From Larix sibirica (Eukaryota; Streptophyta; Pinopsida; Pinales; Pinaceae), in contig NWUY0300103742.1 of assembly GCA_004151065.3 (NCBI GenBank), positions 2,362-12,693 on the forward strand: a DNA stretch of 10,332 nt. The letters run 5' to 3'. Below the pieces are notes generated by a model that did no database searches, was not told where the DNA came from, and worked only from the letters and a program-made list of their open reading frames with translations. Made by a program: the position numbers and the translations under genes. Positions within the stretch are counted from its first letter, which is position 1. Every line of letters starts with the position of its first letter. Below, piece by piece: positions 1 to 7,566 of this stretch.

Positions 1-488
1 TGGAGTACTCTTTCTGATCTATTTTTTTCTCTTTTATACTCTTTTTGGAAAGTTGTTGCATAACATTCATATCAAATTCTTATTAGATCCAGAAACTTAT
101 GTATAGTTGATATTGTCAATAACCATATAAGGTGTGTAGATATACATATATATGGTTAATGTTGTGTATATATATATATATATATGGTTGATATACATGT
201 CAGAAATATATATTTTTAGAGAAATTTATTTGAGATATAGAATATATGATACACATGTATAGAGAACTTTAATTTAGAAGGGTGATGACATTTCACATTG
301 CTTGTTTGAAATTTATATTTGTATCAAATTCTTATCAGATTAAGAAACTTATGTATGATTGATATTGTGATAGTTTTTAAGTGATATTTATTACGAATAA
401 CTATATAAGGTGTGTACAAATTTGTTTAAAATTTATACTTATATTGAATTCTTATTTGTTTAAAATTTATATTCATATTGAATTCTTA
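1..488. repeat. AT-rich left flank with repeated blocks
   Basis: No gene is visible here. A block at about 66-145 (ATCAAATTCTTATTAGAT, then AGAAACTTATGTAT, GATATTGT, CATATAAGGTGTGTA) recurs at about 308-417 with an extra stretch of roughly 25-30 bases in its middle. The first part recurs again as two tandem copies of about 34 bp at 422-455 and 456-489, each containing TTTAAAATTTATA and ATTGAATTCTTATT. The second of these touches the left inverted-repeat arm. The copies differ by scattered substitutions, so the duplications are not recent. Confidence 0.75.
165..187. repeat. TA dinucleotide microsatellite
   Basis: An uninterrupted run of alternating T and A follows GTTG and is followed by GGTTGATATACATG. 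A shorter imperfect TA run (ATACATATATATGG) lies about 30 bases upstream, and both are followed by GGTT. Confidence 0.85.
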
Positions 489-655
489 TTAGTCCCTGTC
501 GGCCTGCCAAGTAGTAGGGACTATAGAAATCGGTTTTGATCTAGTATTAATCTTGCACAGTTTTTAGCACATTTTAACCTAAGTTTTAGTGTCTTCTTTG
601 GTTTCTAACCAATAGGCTATTTAGAGGCTTTATTTGGCCTCTTTTCGAGGCCCCT
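489..655 (+). repeat. Left inverted-repeat arm
   Basis: This arm matches the reverse complement of 4470-4633 with substitutions and small indels. The best-preserved stretch is GCCAAG..GTAGGGACTATAGAAAT at about 506-530. The inner end is TTATTTGGCCTCTTTTCGAGG at about 630-650. The outer tip holds a small palindrome: TAGTCCCT (490-497) pairs with AGGGACTA (516-523) and could form an 8-bp stem. The left tip has about five more bases (TGTCGG region) than the right tip. Confidence 0.75.
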
Positions 656-1262
656 ATTCCATAGTGCAGTAGAAGCGAACATGGCCTAATCAAGTGTCAA
701 GTGCCTGACGTCGTCTGACAGCCTTTTTCCATGTCGTTGACATGTGGTAGACATGTAAGACATGCAACTATAGTGGCTTGAATGATATACACATAGCTCC
801 CTAGTCATCGAGTTAATTATTTTGTTGCTTGTGCCTTGCATCCAGCAATGGAAATTAGGAGTCGCAATCTATTTGGGATTTATGTTCTTTTATGGTAGTT
901 TTAGTTGTCTCTCGCTCTTCTAGATCGTGTTTACCATCTATCTTCTTCCCTTCCTGCTAGTGTTCTTTGATAAATAACACAAATACAGAGACACTGGATA
1001 CCTTCCAACGCCTTTATGTATGCCAAAAAGGATTTGGGAATTCATCATATGATCATAAATGTTGGATTTGGGTTGCTAGGCAACGGATGGTGATCCATGG
1101 AATCAAATTGCAGGGGGCGGTGCTATTTTTTCTTTTTATTTAGGATTCAGGAGTTTGAGTTATATATCCATACCCTGCCATATGGTGAGTTCCTCTATAA
1201 CACTGCATATATGTGCATTCTTATTAGTATATCTCTGTTGAGTTGTGTTTGGATCATGGTAG
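656..1262. other. Interior of the left part of the element, no gene seen
   Basis: Nothing coding is recognised between the left arm and the DUF1639-like open frame. At about 730-770 there is a cluster of short ACATG-type repeats (CATGTCG, GACATGTGG, GACATGTAAG, ACATGCAAC). These resemble subterminal repeats often found inside transposon ends. A promoter for the downstream gene copy cannot be called. Confidence 0.4.
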
Positions 1263-2580
1263 TGTAGGGAATATAATCGATGTTACAAGGAGTATTTTCT
1301 GCACAAATATCAAGGTTTTAGTCAGGAAATTCATCCTCCGAGTAATGAAAATAAAGGCCAAAGTATAGCTTTGAAGGAAAAAGGAGAAAAAATGTCGAGG
1401 ATCAAAGGAGTTTCCTCTAATAATAATACTATAGATATAGATAATCACCATACTTGTCATGGTGGTATTGGGACATTGAATGAGAGCAACAGCCAGGAAA
1501 ATGCAAATCAATCCTTGAAAAACCGCTGGCCAGGTGGTGATTTGCTCTCACAGTGGAGACATAAGAAGAGGTCCATAGGTTGTAGAACTATGGTTGATGA
1601 TTCTGCTAGAAAATCTATTGCAATTGATATGCATGTTACTAAAATTGAAAATCAAATTGCATCCACACATCCCCATATCACCATTCATTCTAAAGTTACC
1701 ATCATTTCACCAAGTGACTGCAGTCTGGAAGCCATCACAAGGTCAGTTGATTAAAAACTACCATTTACTTCTAATAACAAGCTTCTATAGCACAGTGTTC
1801 TGAATTTAGGTTGAAGTTTTGATTTGGGTACTTGTTGTTTTTATTTGGGGATTAAGTTATTTCATTTGGGTAATGTCTAAATTTTAAAATTTTCAATCAG
1901 GGTACTGGATTTTTGCATTTGCATATCATTAGGAACTAGATATTTTTAGAATATAAATTTTCCATTTGGGTACTAAATTGTGTTACTTGGGTATGGTCAG
2001 GGAATCTGAAGACCTACCTGTTTCTGGATGCAATGGACTCTCTTTCAATCAGATTGCAGATATACATTCTCCACTATCATCTAAGAATCCCTATAGAATG
2101 GCCCCTTACAGTGGTTTCACTACTGGGGTTGTCGGGGATTGCATGGATCCCAGTTGTACAATTCCTTCAGAGATTGAATCCTTTATGTAGTCTGCAGATA
2201 AGATCGATATTGATATGCTTCAATGGCCTAGGATATTTATCTCCTTGTCATGTAAAGATAAAGAGGATGAGTTTTTTGTTATTAAGGGCAGCAAGCTTCC
2301 ACAAAGACCTAAAAGGCGTCCAAAACTTGTGGAGAAGAACTTGCTGGTAATGGAAAGAATTTCAAAAAATTGTATATATTGGTATTTTTTCTAAATTAGA
2401 GTTTGCTTCAGAGAATATTCAAAACAATCATTTGATATTTCGTTTCCATTGATTTTTCCAAATTTCAAGCCTACAATACCATTTCAGGTTGTTTTACCTA
2501 GGTGCCAGGAAACGTTGTGAACGAGTCCAAAATTAGATACTGTAGTTATATCATTAAGTTAGGTTTATTATGATCAGTTC
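1263..2580 (+). pseudogene. Decayed DUF1639-family plant gene (three exons)
   Basis: DUF1639 proteins are plant-specific and of unknown function. Exon 1 is open from 1263, with the first in-frame ATG at 1392, and ends at 1741 (CACAAG|GTCAGT). It encodes RWPGGDLL-QW--KKRS at about 1524-1580, a typical upstream motif of this family. Exon 2 begins after GGTCAG at 2001 and the phase matches exactly (AG|G). It carries the family signature at 2224-2346: WPRIFISLS, DKEDEFFVIKG, then KLPQRPKRRPKLVEK. It ends at 2346 (CTG|GTAATG). A likely exon 3 starts at 2488 after CCATTTCAG and reads VVLPRCQ, at the place where the family has a PG-W motif; the conserved G and W are lost. Damage: TAG at 2188-2190 inside exon 2 and TGA at 2518-2520 in exon 3, and no typical N-terminus is seen. 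Retained introns mean this is a DNA-level copy, not a retrocopy. Family assignment is from remembered consensus, with strong confidence for exon 2. Confidence 0.82.
1742..2000 (+). other. Intron 1 of the DUF1639-like gene copy
   Basis: This stretch runs from GTCAGT to GGTCAG and joins two open frames without a shift. It contains four or more spaced copies of the motif TTGGGTA (about 1824, 1867, 1964 and 1987), some preceded by AT. A second, shorter intron (2347-2487) follows exon 2. Confidence 0.7.
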
Positions 2581-3490
2581 CCAGACCCACAATCCTTGCA
2601 ATAATGTTTGAGGATAGCCTTGGTTCAAACTTCATATATTGCATGTTACAAGTNNGAAGTAATTACTATTTCTAACAAGTGCGGCTTAGCACATATACAA
2701 ACAACATGCACATGCCATTAACATTTGATGCGAGAGGCCTCCTCTATTTAGATTTATGCTTTGTGACAATTCCTTGGATTTCCAATATTTAAAAACACAC
2801 AGAAAGAAAATATGCAAAAGAAGCAACCACAAAGGCACAGAACCCCCCTACAAGTTTGAAAGTTTCACGAAGGCAACTTTTGAGATCCTACCGTCTAGAA
2901 TATTGCGCTCTGAAGGCAGCAAAAGAGAATTTTGTCCATCCAAACCCTTCGACTACCATACAAAGTAAATGCAATAGAGGTGAATCTCTTGTTGCGGTGA
3001 TTTCTGGCTCAATGTCTTGCAAATACCTCTAAAATTTGAGTATATCGTGCTCTAATGTAGTTTATATCATAAATTCACATCACAAAGGACAACAGAAGCT
3101 CTGAATTAACACAAACATAATCCCTCGTGGAAAACATTTACCGGGCCGTTATAATATTATAAATTTATATTGAACACTAAAGATTAACGTCATGAATGGC
3201 ATGGAAAAGCAAACAAATGATGAATTTTTTGCAAAACAAATCCTGTAAACAACAGGACTCTACAATTTTGATTAAATTGTATCTAACTTCACTAGAGACT
3301 TTAAATACGAAAAATATAAACTCCGATCGGCACTATTTTGAGAAAGACCTGTCCGAAGAAGCTTACATGCTGTCAAAAGATATGTAATCCAGAAAATTCC
3401 TCTACTACTAAAATAGCAAGATAATTTTGGCAAAGATCCTTAATATCGACAGTTTTTTTCTTGTAAGACTAATTTTCCTAAATTTGAGAC
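2581..3490. other. No gene recognised; assembly gap at 2654-2655
   Basis: Open frames here are short (about 60-70 codons) and resemble nothing I know. Two undetermined bases (NN) lie at 2654-2655. The stretch at about 3111-3152 (ACACAAACATAATCCCTCG, then GGAAAACATTTACCGGGCCG) is noticeably less AT-rich than its surroundings and may be a piece of an older repeat, but I cannot name a family. Confidence 0.4.
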
Positions 3491-4240
3491 AGAAGAGTTG
3501 ATTTATCGAAAAAATTTACCTATAACCACCATATCTCTAAATCTTCCTAACACCAAAAGAGCCCATTGAACAGATTGAAACGACCTAGAAAGTGGTTGGG
3601 ACCAAGAGATCCAGGGCTGGCACCAAAATAGCAGCCAAAATGGGAATTCTTCCAATGTTATAGTTAAATCTTGAGGTCGTTTACTTAATTTCTCTGACAG
3701 ATCCTGGAAATGGAAATGATGAAAGTGGCAAAGAAAGTAACATATTTTGAGCCTAAAACGTTGCTTTAAGGCGGCGCAAACTCCATATTTAAACGCCACC
3801 TTCTATTTATCCAATTTTCCATTCTATTTATCCAATTTCCCAATCATACCAGTTAGTCGTACCGTCCAACAAAACCAACAAAAAAGTTAGTTGTTTCATA
3901 TGCATGGATACCCGCTTCTCCTGTTGATTAGGTTGTGGTTCAGTAGTTGTTTCAGGCCCGCACTCTCTATCATCTGGAAACACTAGATTTCACTCTTGAA
4001 TTTCCCATCCACCCCAGCCTATACCTTTTTTATTTCCTATCCATTGTTGGGTGAGTCACATAGCTTGTTTGGTGCTTAACCTGACATAAAACTAAACCTA
4101 CTCCCAAGGTTCGAACTCAGAATCAACCTGACAATATTTAAATTCAAACACTTACAGAAACAACATTGCTATTTCTGCAAAATTAGAAAAATGATTGAAA
4201 ATTTGTAGTTGCTTTGAATATATAAATAGTTGGATTCAGT
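3491..4240. other. No gene recognised; short 21-bp tandem duplication
   Basis: A minus-strand frame of 98 codons at 3503-3799 has no recognised motif, and I regard it as chance. At 3801-3840 the sequence TTCTATTTATCCAATTT occurs twice with a 21-bp period. The rest is unremarkable AT-rich DNA inside the proposed element. Confidence 0.4.
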
Positions 4241-4340
4241 TCGTGCATTGTCAGAACCCGAAGGCTTCATCTTCCATGCTAGCACATGGACATGTGATCT
4301 CACTTCACAACGCGCGTTCAAATGAAGCCACTGCTTGCAT

Positions 4341-4405
4341 GCAGCCTGCTACGCAAAGAATTCATGCAGCCTACCATGCAAAGCATTCATGCAACCTGCT
4401 AGACA
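4341..4405. repeat. 25-bp minisatellite, about 2.6 copies
   Basis: Copies begin at 4341, 4366 and 4391, each starting GCAGCCT or GCAACCT; the first two end with AAAG-ATTCAT. The repeat lies just inside the right inverted arm, the position expected for subterminal repeats of a TIR element. Similar GCATG-rich wording (CTGCATG, CAAGCAGTG) occurs at about 5695-5715, next to the third arm-like sequence. Confidence 0.85.
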
Positions 4406-4469
4406 AACATCGATTCCAATGCTCGTTATTTGGTTTAATTTTTAATGGTTTATTAAAAACGGAGCCCAT

Positions 4470-4633
4470 GCCTAATGCGTCAGAAAGAGGCCAAATAAGG
4501 CTTCCAAAACACTTATTGGTCAGTAAAGAAATATATACAAAAAAATTAGTATATAATGCGTAAATAATCGTGCACAGATTAATACAAATGCCAAAACCCA
4601 TTTCTATAGTCCCTACTGCTTGGCAAGGACTAA
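4470..4633 (-). repeat. Right inverted-repeat arm
   Basis: Reverse-complement partner of 489-655. Inner landmark AAAGAGGCCAAATAAGG lies at 4484-4500 and the outer landmark ATTTCTATAGTCCCTACTG at 4600-4618. Its tip also contains a near-palindrome (TAGTCCCT at 4607-4614 against AAGGACTA at 4625-4632), matching the stem seen in the left arm. The outermost bases are shared with the tandem repeat that follows. Confidence 0.75.
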
Positions 4634-4971
4634 AAAGAGTATGATAAGTATATTTAAAGTGGTCCAGTAATAAGTGCTCAATGCAATAATATTCGGTGGT
4701 ATTATTGTAAAAGAATGGAGGTAAGTACTATCAATTTAATAATAATAAAAAAGAGTATGATAAGGATATTTGAAGTGGACTATGCGGCAGGGACTAAAGA
4801 GAGTATGATAAGTATATTTGAAGTGGTCTAGCAATAAGTGCTCAATGCAATAATATTCGGTGGTAATACTGTAAAAGAATGGAGGTAAGTACTATCAATT
4901 TAATAATTAAAAAAAAAGTATGATAAGGATATTTGAAGTGGACTATGAACAAGTGCTCAATGCAACAATCT
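4622..4971. repeat. Tandem duplication of about 164 bp with an internal sub-repeat
   Basis: Unit 1 (4622-4785) and unit 2 (4786 to about 4947) both start GGCA-GGACTAAA-AGAGTATG. Both contain GTGCTCAATGCAATAATATT and GAATGGAGGTAAGTACTATC. Within each unit the phrase AGTATGATAAG-ATATTT-AAGTGG occurs twice, giving four copies at about 4637, 4753, 4802 and 4918. The fourth continues into AAGTGCTCAATGCAACAATC, a partial third unit. Unit 2 repeats the outer tip of the right inverted arm (GGCAGGGACTA at 4786-4796). Confidence 0.88.
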
Positions 4972-5204
4972 TTATTTGATGAAAGTTTTAATGAAAAACC
5001 ATTTTTAAATAATTACAGAATTTATACATTTTTAACCATCTAATCATCTTAATGATTTAAATTTTGAAAATTTAAATTGGCATTTTTATTTCATAAATCT
5101 ATATTGTAGAACTTTTATTAATGTTGTATTCGAAAATAATCTCGAATAGTATCGTAATACTGAATCTAAATGCATTCGCATCATCAACTCAATTCTATTA
5201 TTAT

Positions 5205-5308
5205 GAAAATATTAAACTAATAAAAATTTAACCTTTAAGCCAATCATTTTAAACACGAGAAAATATTAAACTAATAAAAAGCAAACCTTTAAACCAATCA
5301 TTTTAAAC
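5205..5308. repeat. 54-bp tandem duplication
   Basis: GAAAATATTAAACTAATAAA followed by ACCTTTAA-CCAATCATTTTAAAC occurs at 5205-5254 and 5259-5308. Only a few substitutions and a short indel separate the copies. No coding function is apparent. Confidence 0.88.
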
Positions 5309-5323
5309 GAAGAACCAAATTCA

Positions 5324-5635
5324 GTGACGTAATATTGACAACCACTAAATTGTGTGATGTGAGATTTCTAAATATAACCAAAATATTGGGATGGAAAGGG
5401 AAACATATTTGATAATCCAATATGGTGACTTAAAAGGAAATAGGTCTATGCGTAAAGCTCAAAGTGAGTGATATAAAATTGATAACCACTAAATTGTATG
5501 ATGTGAGATTTCTAAATATAATCAAAATATTGGTGATTTAAAAGGAAACAAGCCTATGCACAAAGCTCAAAGTGAGTGATATAATATTGATAGCCACTAA
5601 ATTGTGTGATGTGAGATTTCTAAATATTGATTATA
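5324..5635. repeat. Cluster of three related repeats of about 65 bp with a shared spacer
   Basis: The core CCACTAAATTGT-TGATGTGA and GATTTCTAAATAT appears at 5324-5390, 5468-5532 and 5576-5635. The spacers between copies are also related: each has TGA-TTAAAAGGAAA, CTATGC and AAAGCTCAAAGTGAGTGA. The full unit is therefore about 108-144 bp, and the first spacer carries extra sequence. The third copy breaks off where a piece resembling the inverted-repeat arm begins. Confidence 0.88.
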
Positions 5636-5641
5636 TTTAGA

Positions 5642-5990
5642 CCTATTTGAAGGTCTTATTTGGCCTCTATTTGAGGTAGGCTAGTGGGGATTCGAACTGC
5701 ATGGCAAGCAGTGAGCGTGGAGCATGACAAGCTACATGTTGTGTGCATTGTAGTCGATGGTCGTTGCATTCTAAGACGTTGTAGTCATGGTTGTTGTGGT
5801 GGAAATCTGCATGCAACAACTGCGCCACCTCTAAGTACACTTGCTTGAAGGCCATGACACTGTGCATGAAGGCCACACAACCGTTCCTCCACGATGAGAA
5901 TAGTAAAACCCAAGCTTCTGCATATCCCCAGTCATTTGCCCGGCATAGTTTGGTGACGAGCTCTGCAACTCCGACATGAGTTAGCATGAA
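5642..5990 (+). repeat. Third sequence resembling the inner part of the inverted arm
   Basis: CCTATTTGAAGGTCTTATTTGGCCTCTATTTGAGG at 5642-5676, quoted here only as its landmarks CTATTT, CTTATTTGGCCTCT and TTGAGG, parallels about 616-651 in the left arm and in the same orientation. It is followed by GCATG-rich DNA (5695-5860) like that next to the right arm. Overlapping open frames on both strands (62 and 108 codons) look like low-complexity by-products. The outer half of the arm is missing, so this is probably a truncated relative. Confidence 0.5.
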
Positions 5991-6014
5991 CACAAGCTTG
6001 CAGGCATTTTCCCT

Positions 6015-6082
6015 CTAAATGCCAAGGAAGTTGCCAATAAATTTTTTTCCCCTTTCTAAATGCCAAGGAAGTTGCCAATAAA
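6015..6082. repeat. 41-bp tandem duplication
   Basis: CTAAATGCCAAGGAAGTTGC followed by CAATAAA occurs at 6015-6041 and, without a change, at 6056-6082. The perfect match of 27 bases marks it as younger than the other duplications here. It lies directly upstream of the coiled-coil protein pseudogene. Confidence 0.92.
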
Positions 6083-6151
6083 AGTTTTGCCACTTGCTAG
6101 GTACAGATTTCGAATCCATTGAGAACGGATTGATATCTTAGCACACTAACC

Positions 6152-6540
6152 ATGGAAGTCGACTCGAAGCTTCACCCGTTTCTTTCTTACGTTATGTCTC
6201 TGAGGCCCCTGCGGAAGCCATTGATGCTAAGCTCCAAACCCTCGTTTTTGAACACCATTAAGGTGGACCTTAAAGAGAATGAACATCATGGCGAGGCTCT
6301 GCTTAAAGAAATGCCTATGCTCCAGATACCAGATCTCATGGCTAAAATGATGACCATTGTTTCCGACGTCGTTCAAACAAGATCCATTCTGCAATCTTTG
6401 GGAGAGCGGTTGGATTACGAGGTTGTCGACAAAGCCCATCGCTACGTTGCAAGATCGAGCGTGGTCTTTCCAAGTGATTGGAAGACTTTTCGTTGTGAAA
6501 ACCCCGGAAGGGTCGGAATGGAGGACTCTGCAGATTAGAG
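6152..6540 (+). pseudogene. Frameshifted copy of a plant coiled-coil protein gene (5' part)
   Basis: The protein-like text moves between frames. From ATG at 6152 it reads MEVDSKLHPFLSYV. From 6196 one frame over it reads VSEAPAEAIDAKLQTL to TAA at 6259. From about 6268 the first frame resumes with LLKEMPMLQIPDLMAKM, SDVVQTRSILQSLGER, then VVDKAHRYVA. From 6454 it shifts again to IERGLSK, TGA (6475), LEDFSL, TGA (6496). The order LPHL-DP, ISDVAQTR-VL--LG-RPDHE-VD, then EIE--LSKQLEE is what I remember of a conserved plant protein family of unknown function; I cannot give a reliable name. At least three frameshifts and two stops show that it is dead. A donor site or exon end was not found, and the match fades after about 6510. 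Confidence 0.6.
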
Positions 6541-6708
6541 CCGTTGGATTTATTTCTATTATCACTTCCAAGAACTTTCTAGGGTTTAATTTTATGTGTT
6601 TGGGTCAATGGTGATTTTCCGATGAATCTTTCATTTACTTTTTAAACATCAACACATAATTACCTTTTTAGCCATCCTTTTAGTTTTTACATAATCGGGT
6701 GCGAATAT

Positions 6709-7527
6709 TTATGGGTCCTGCCTTTGAAAATCGTGTAACGATCCATCCCAGTCAAAGAAATGCCAACTTAAACAATTGAAGGATATATTATACACTAGAT
6801 CGACATCTAAAGAAGTAGCTGTGTGTGGAAATTGGATTGCATGTAGAATGTTATCACTTTCAAGAATTATTTTCATTTTTCCAGTAAGACAGTGAAATGA
6901 AAAATTTTCTTTGTCAAATTCGTAACACTTGAAGTTGTTGCCTAATATAATAATCCTGTTTAAATTCTCAGGCGTCCAGTTTTCCCTTGGTACTCTGTCA
7001 GTAAGAAACATATTGCACTGAAGCATGAGAAACAACATGGGTCTATCCACTTTCCATCTACCAGTTTCGTTAAGAGAGAGAAAAATGCAGTCGAAGAAAT
7101 TTATAGCTTTTTTCTCCACTATTGATAGCACTAGATCATAAACCACGATATCATGCGCCCATTCATTTTTTTCTTTTAACAGAATGGCCAAACTTAACTA
7201 CATGTGATTAGGCTCTACATATTTCACCATCTCAGTGTGATTCATCAAGCAAACAACATAGAGAATGAATTGTAACCGTGAATGACCTGGGTCTGTGCCT
7301 ATCATCTTTTCTATTAGTGCCCTCATTTCTGGGTGTTTCATTTGTTTCATAAATTTTGTATAGAATAAAGATATCTCCAAATTTTGGAGAGCGGGCTGTA
7401 TATTCTTGCCTATTTCATGTACTTGTAGATTAATTTCTACATCTGATTTACTCTCCATGATTGGTAGTCCAAACACATCAATGAATAGCAGAAATTGTTG
7501 GATTATGCCTCCAGAAGAGAAAACACT
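6709..7527 (-). pseudogene. Unidentified open frame interrupted by one TAG
   Basis: One minus-strand frame is open from just after a TAG (7528-7530) to TAA (6709-6711), except for a single TAG at 7198-7200. The first in-frame ATG is at 7456-7458 (MESKSDVEINLQV). The upstream part encodes KFMKQMKHPEMRALIEKM and LQFILYVVCLMNHTEM; after the TAG come NEWAHDIVVYDLVLSIVEKK, RWKVDRPMLFLMLQCNMF and NWTPENLNRI. Sense length is about 271 codons. The composition is protein-like (mixed charged and hydrophobic helices), which is long for chance in such AT-rich DNA. I do not recognise the family: a host gene, a transposon protein or an old viral insertion are all open. No signal peptide or clear membrane segment is visible. 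Treat it as a decayed gene of unknown origin. Confidence 0.45.
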
Positions 7528-7566
7528 CTATGTGCGTCATCGGGGTATTTTCTTTAACATGTCTAG

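Larger units (their letters stand above)
489..4633. mobile_element. Putative non-autonomous TIR element carrying a DUF1639 gene copy
   Basis: The two ends are inverted copies of each other over roughly 150 bp (489-655 and 4470-4633). They keep the same order of landmarks: TTAGTCC, TGCCAAG, AGTAGGGACTATAGAAAT, GGTTTTG, GTATTAATCT, GACCAATA or AACCAATA, and TTATTTGGCCTCTTT. Spacing from the tip to the last landmark is similar in both arms. Between them is a decayed intron-containing gene copy and no recognisable transposase. Long inverted arms around a host gene fragment are typical of Pack-MULE-type elements, but other TIR superfamilies or two separate opposed insertions of one short repeat are possible. 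I could not find a convincing target-site duplication: the left flank ends ATTCTTA and the right flank begins AAAGAGTAT. Confidence 0.5.

Noticed and set aside
3111-3152. Possible LTR-retrotransposon remnant (CCCTCGTGGAAAAC, CCGGGCCG)
   Set aside because: No paired LTR, primer-binding site or polypurine tract found in the window.
3503-3799. 98-codon minus-strand frame
   Set aside because: No recognised motif, and there are alternative readings in other frames; likely chance.
4195-4601. Overlapping frames of 122 and 76 codons on opposite strands
   Set aside because: They fall on the 25-bp minisatellite and right inverted arm, so they are repeat by-products.
5683-5698. GTTCGAATCCCC on the minus strand, like a tRNA T-loop
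   Set aside because: No A box, acceptor stem or anticodon arm at the right distance.
5667-5993. 108-codon minus-strand and 62-codon plus-strand frames
   Set aside because: GCATG-rich repetitive DNA opens both strands; no domain is recognisable.
6106-6152. Possible minus-strand tRNA-like pol III promoter (GGATTCGAAATC as B box, GGTTAGTGTGCTAAG as A-box-like)
   Set aside because: The B box has mismatches, the A box is poor and no cloverleaf arms pair. It could be an old tRNA-derived SINE head but cannot be supported.
6357-6614. 85-codon plus-strand frame overlapping the coiled-coil pseudogene
   Set aside because: It is the wrong frame; the family-like text lies in the other two frames.
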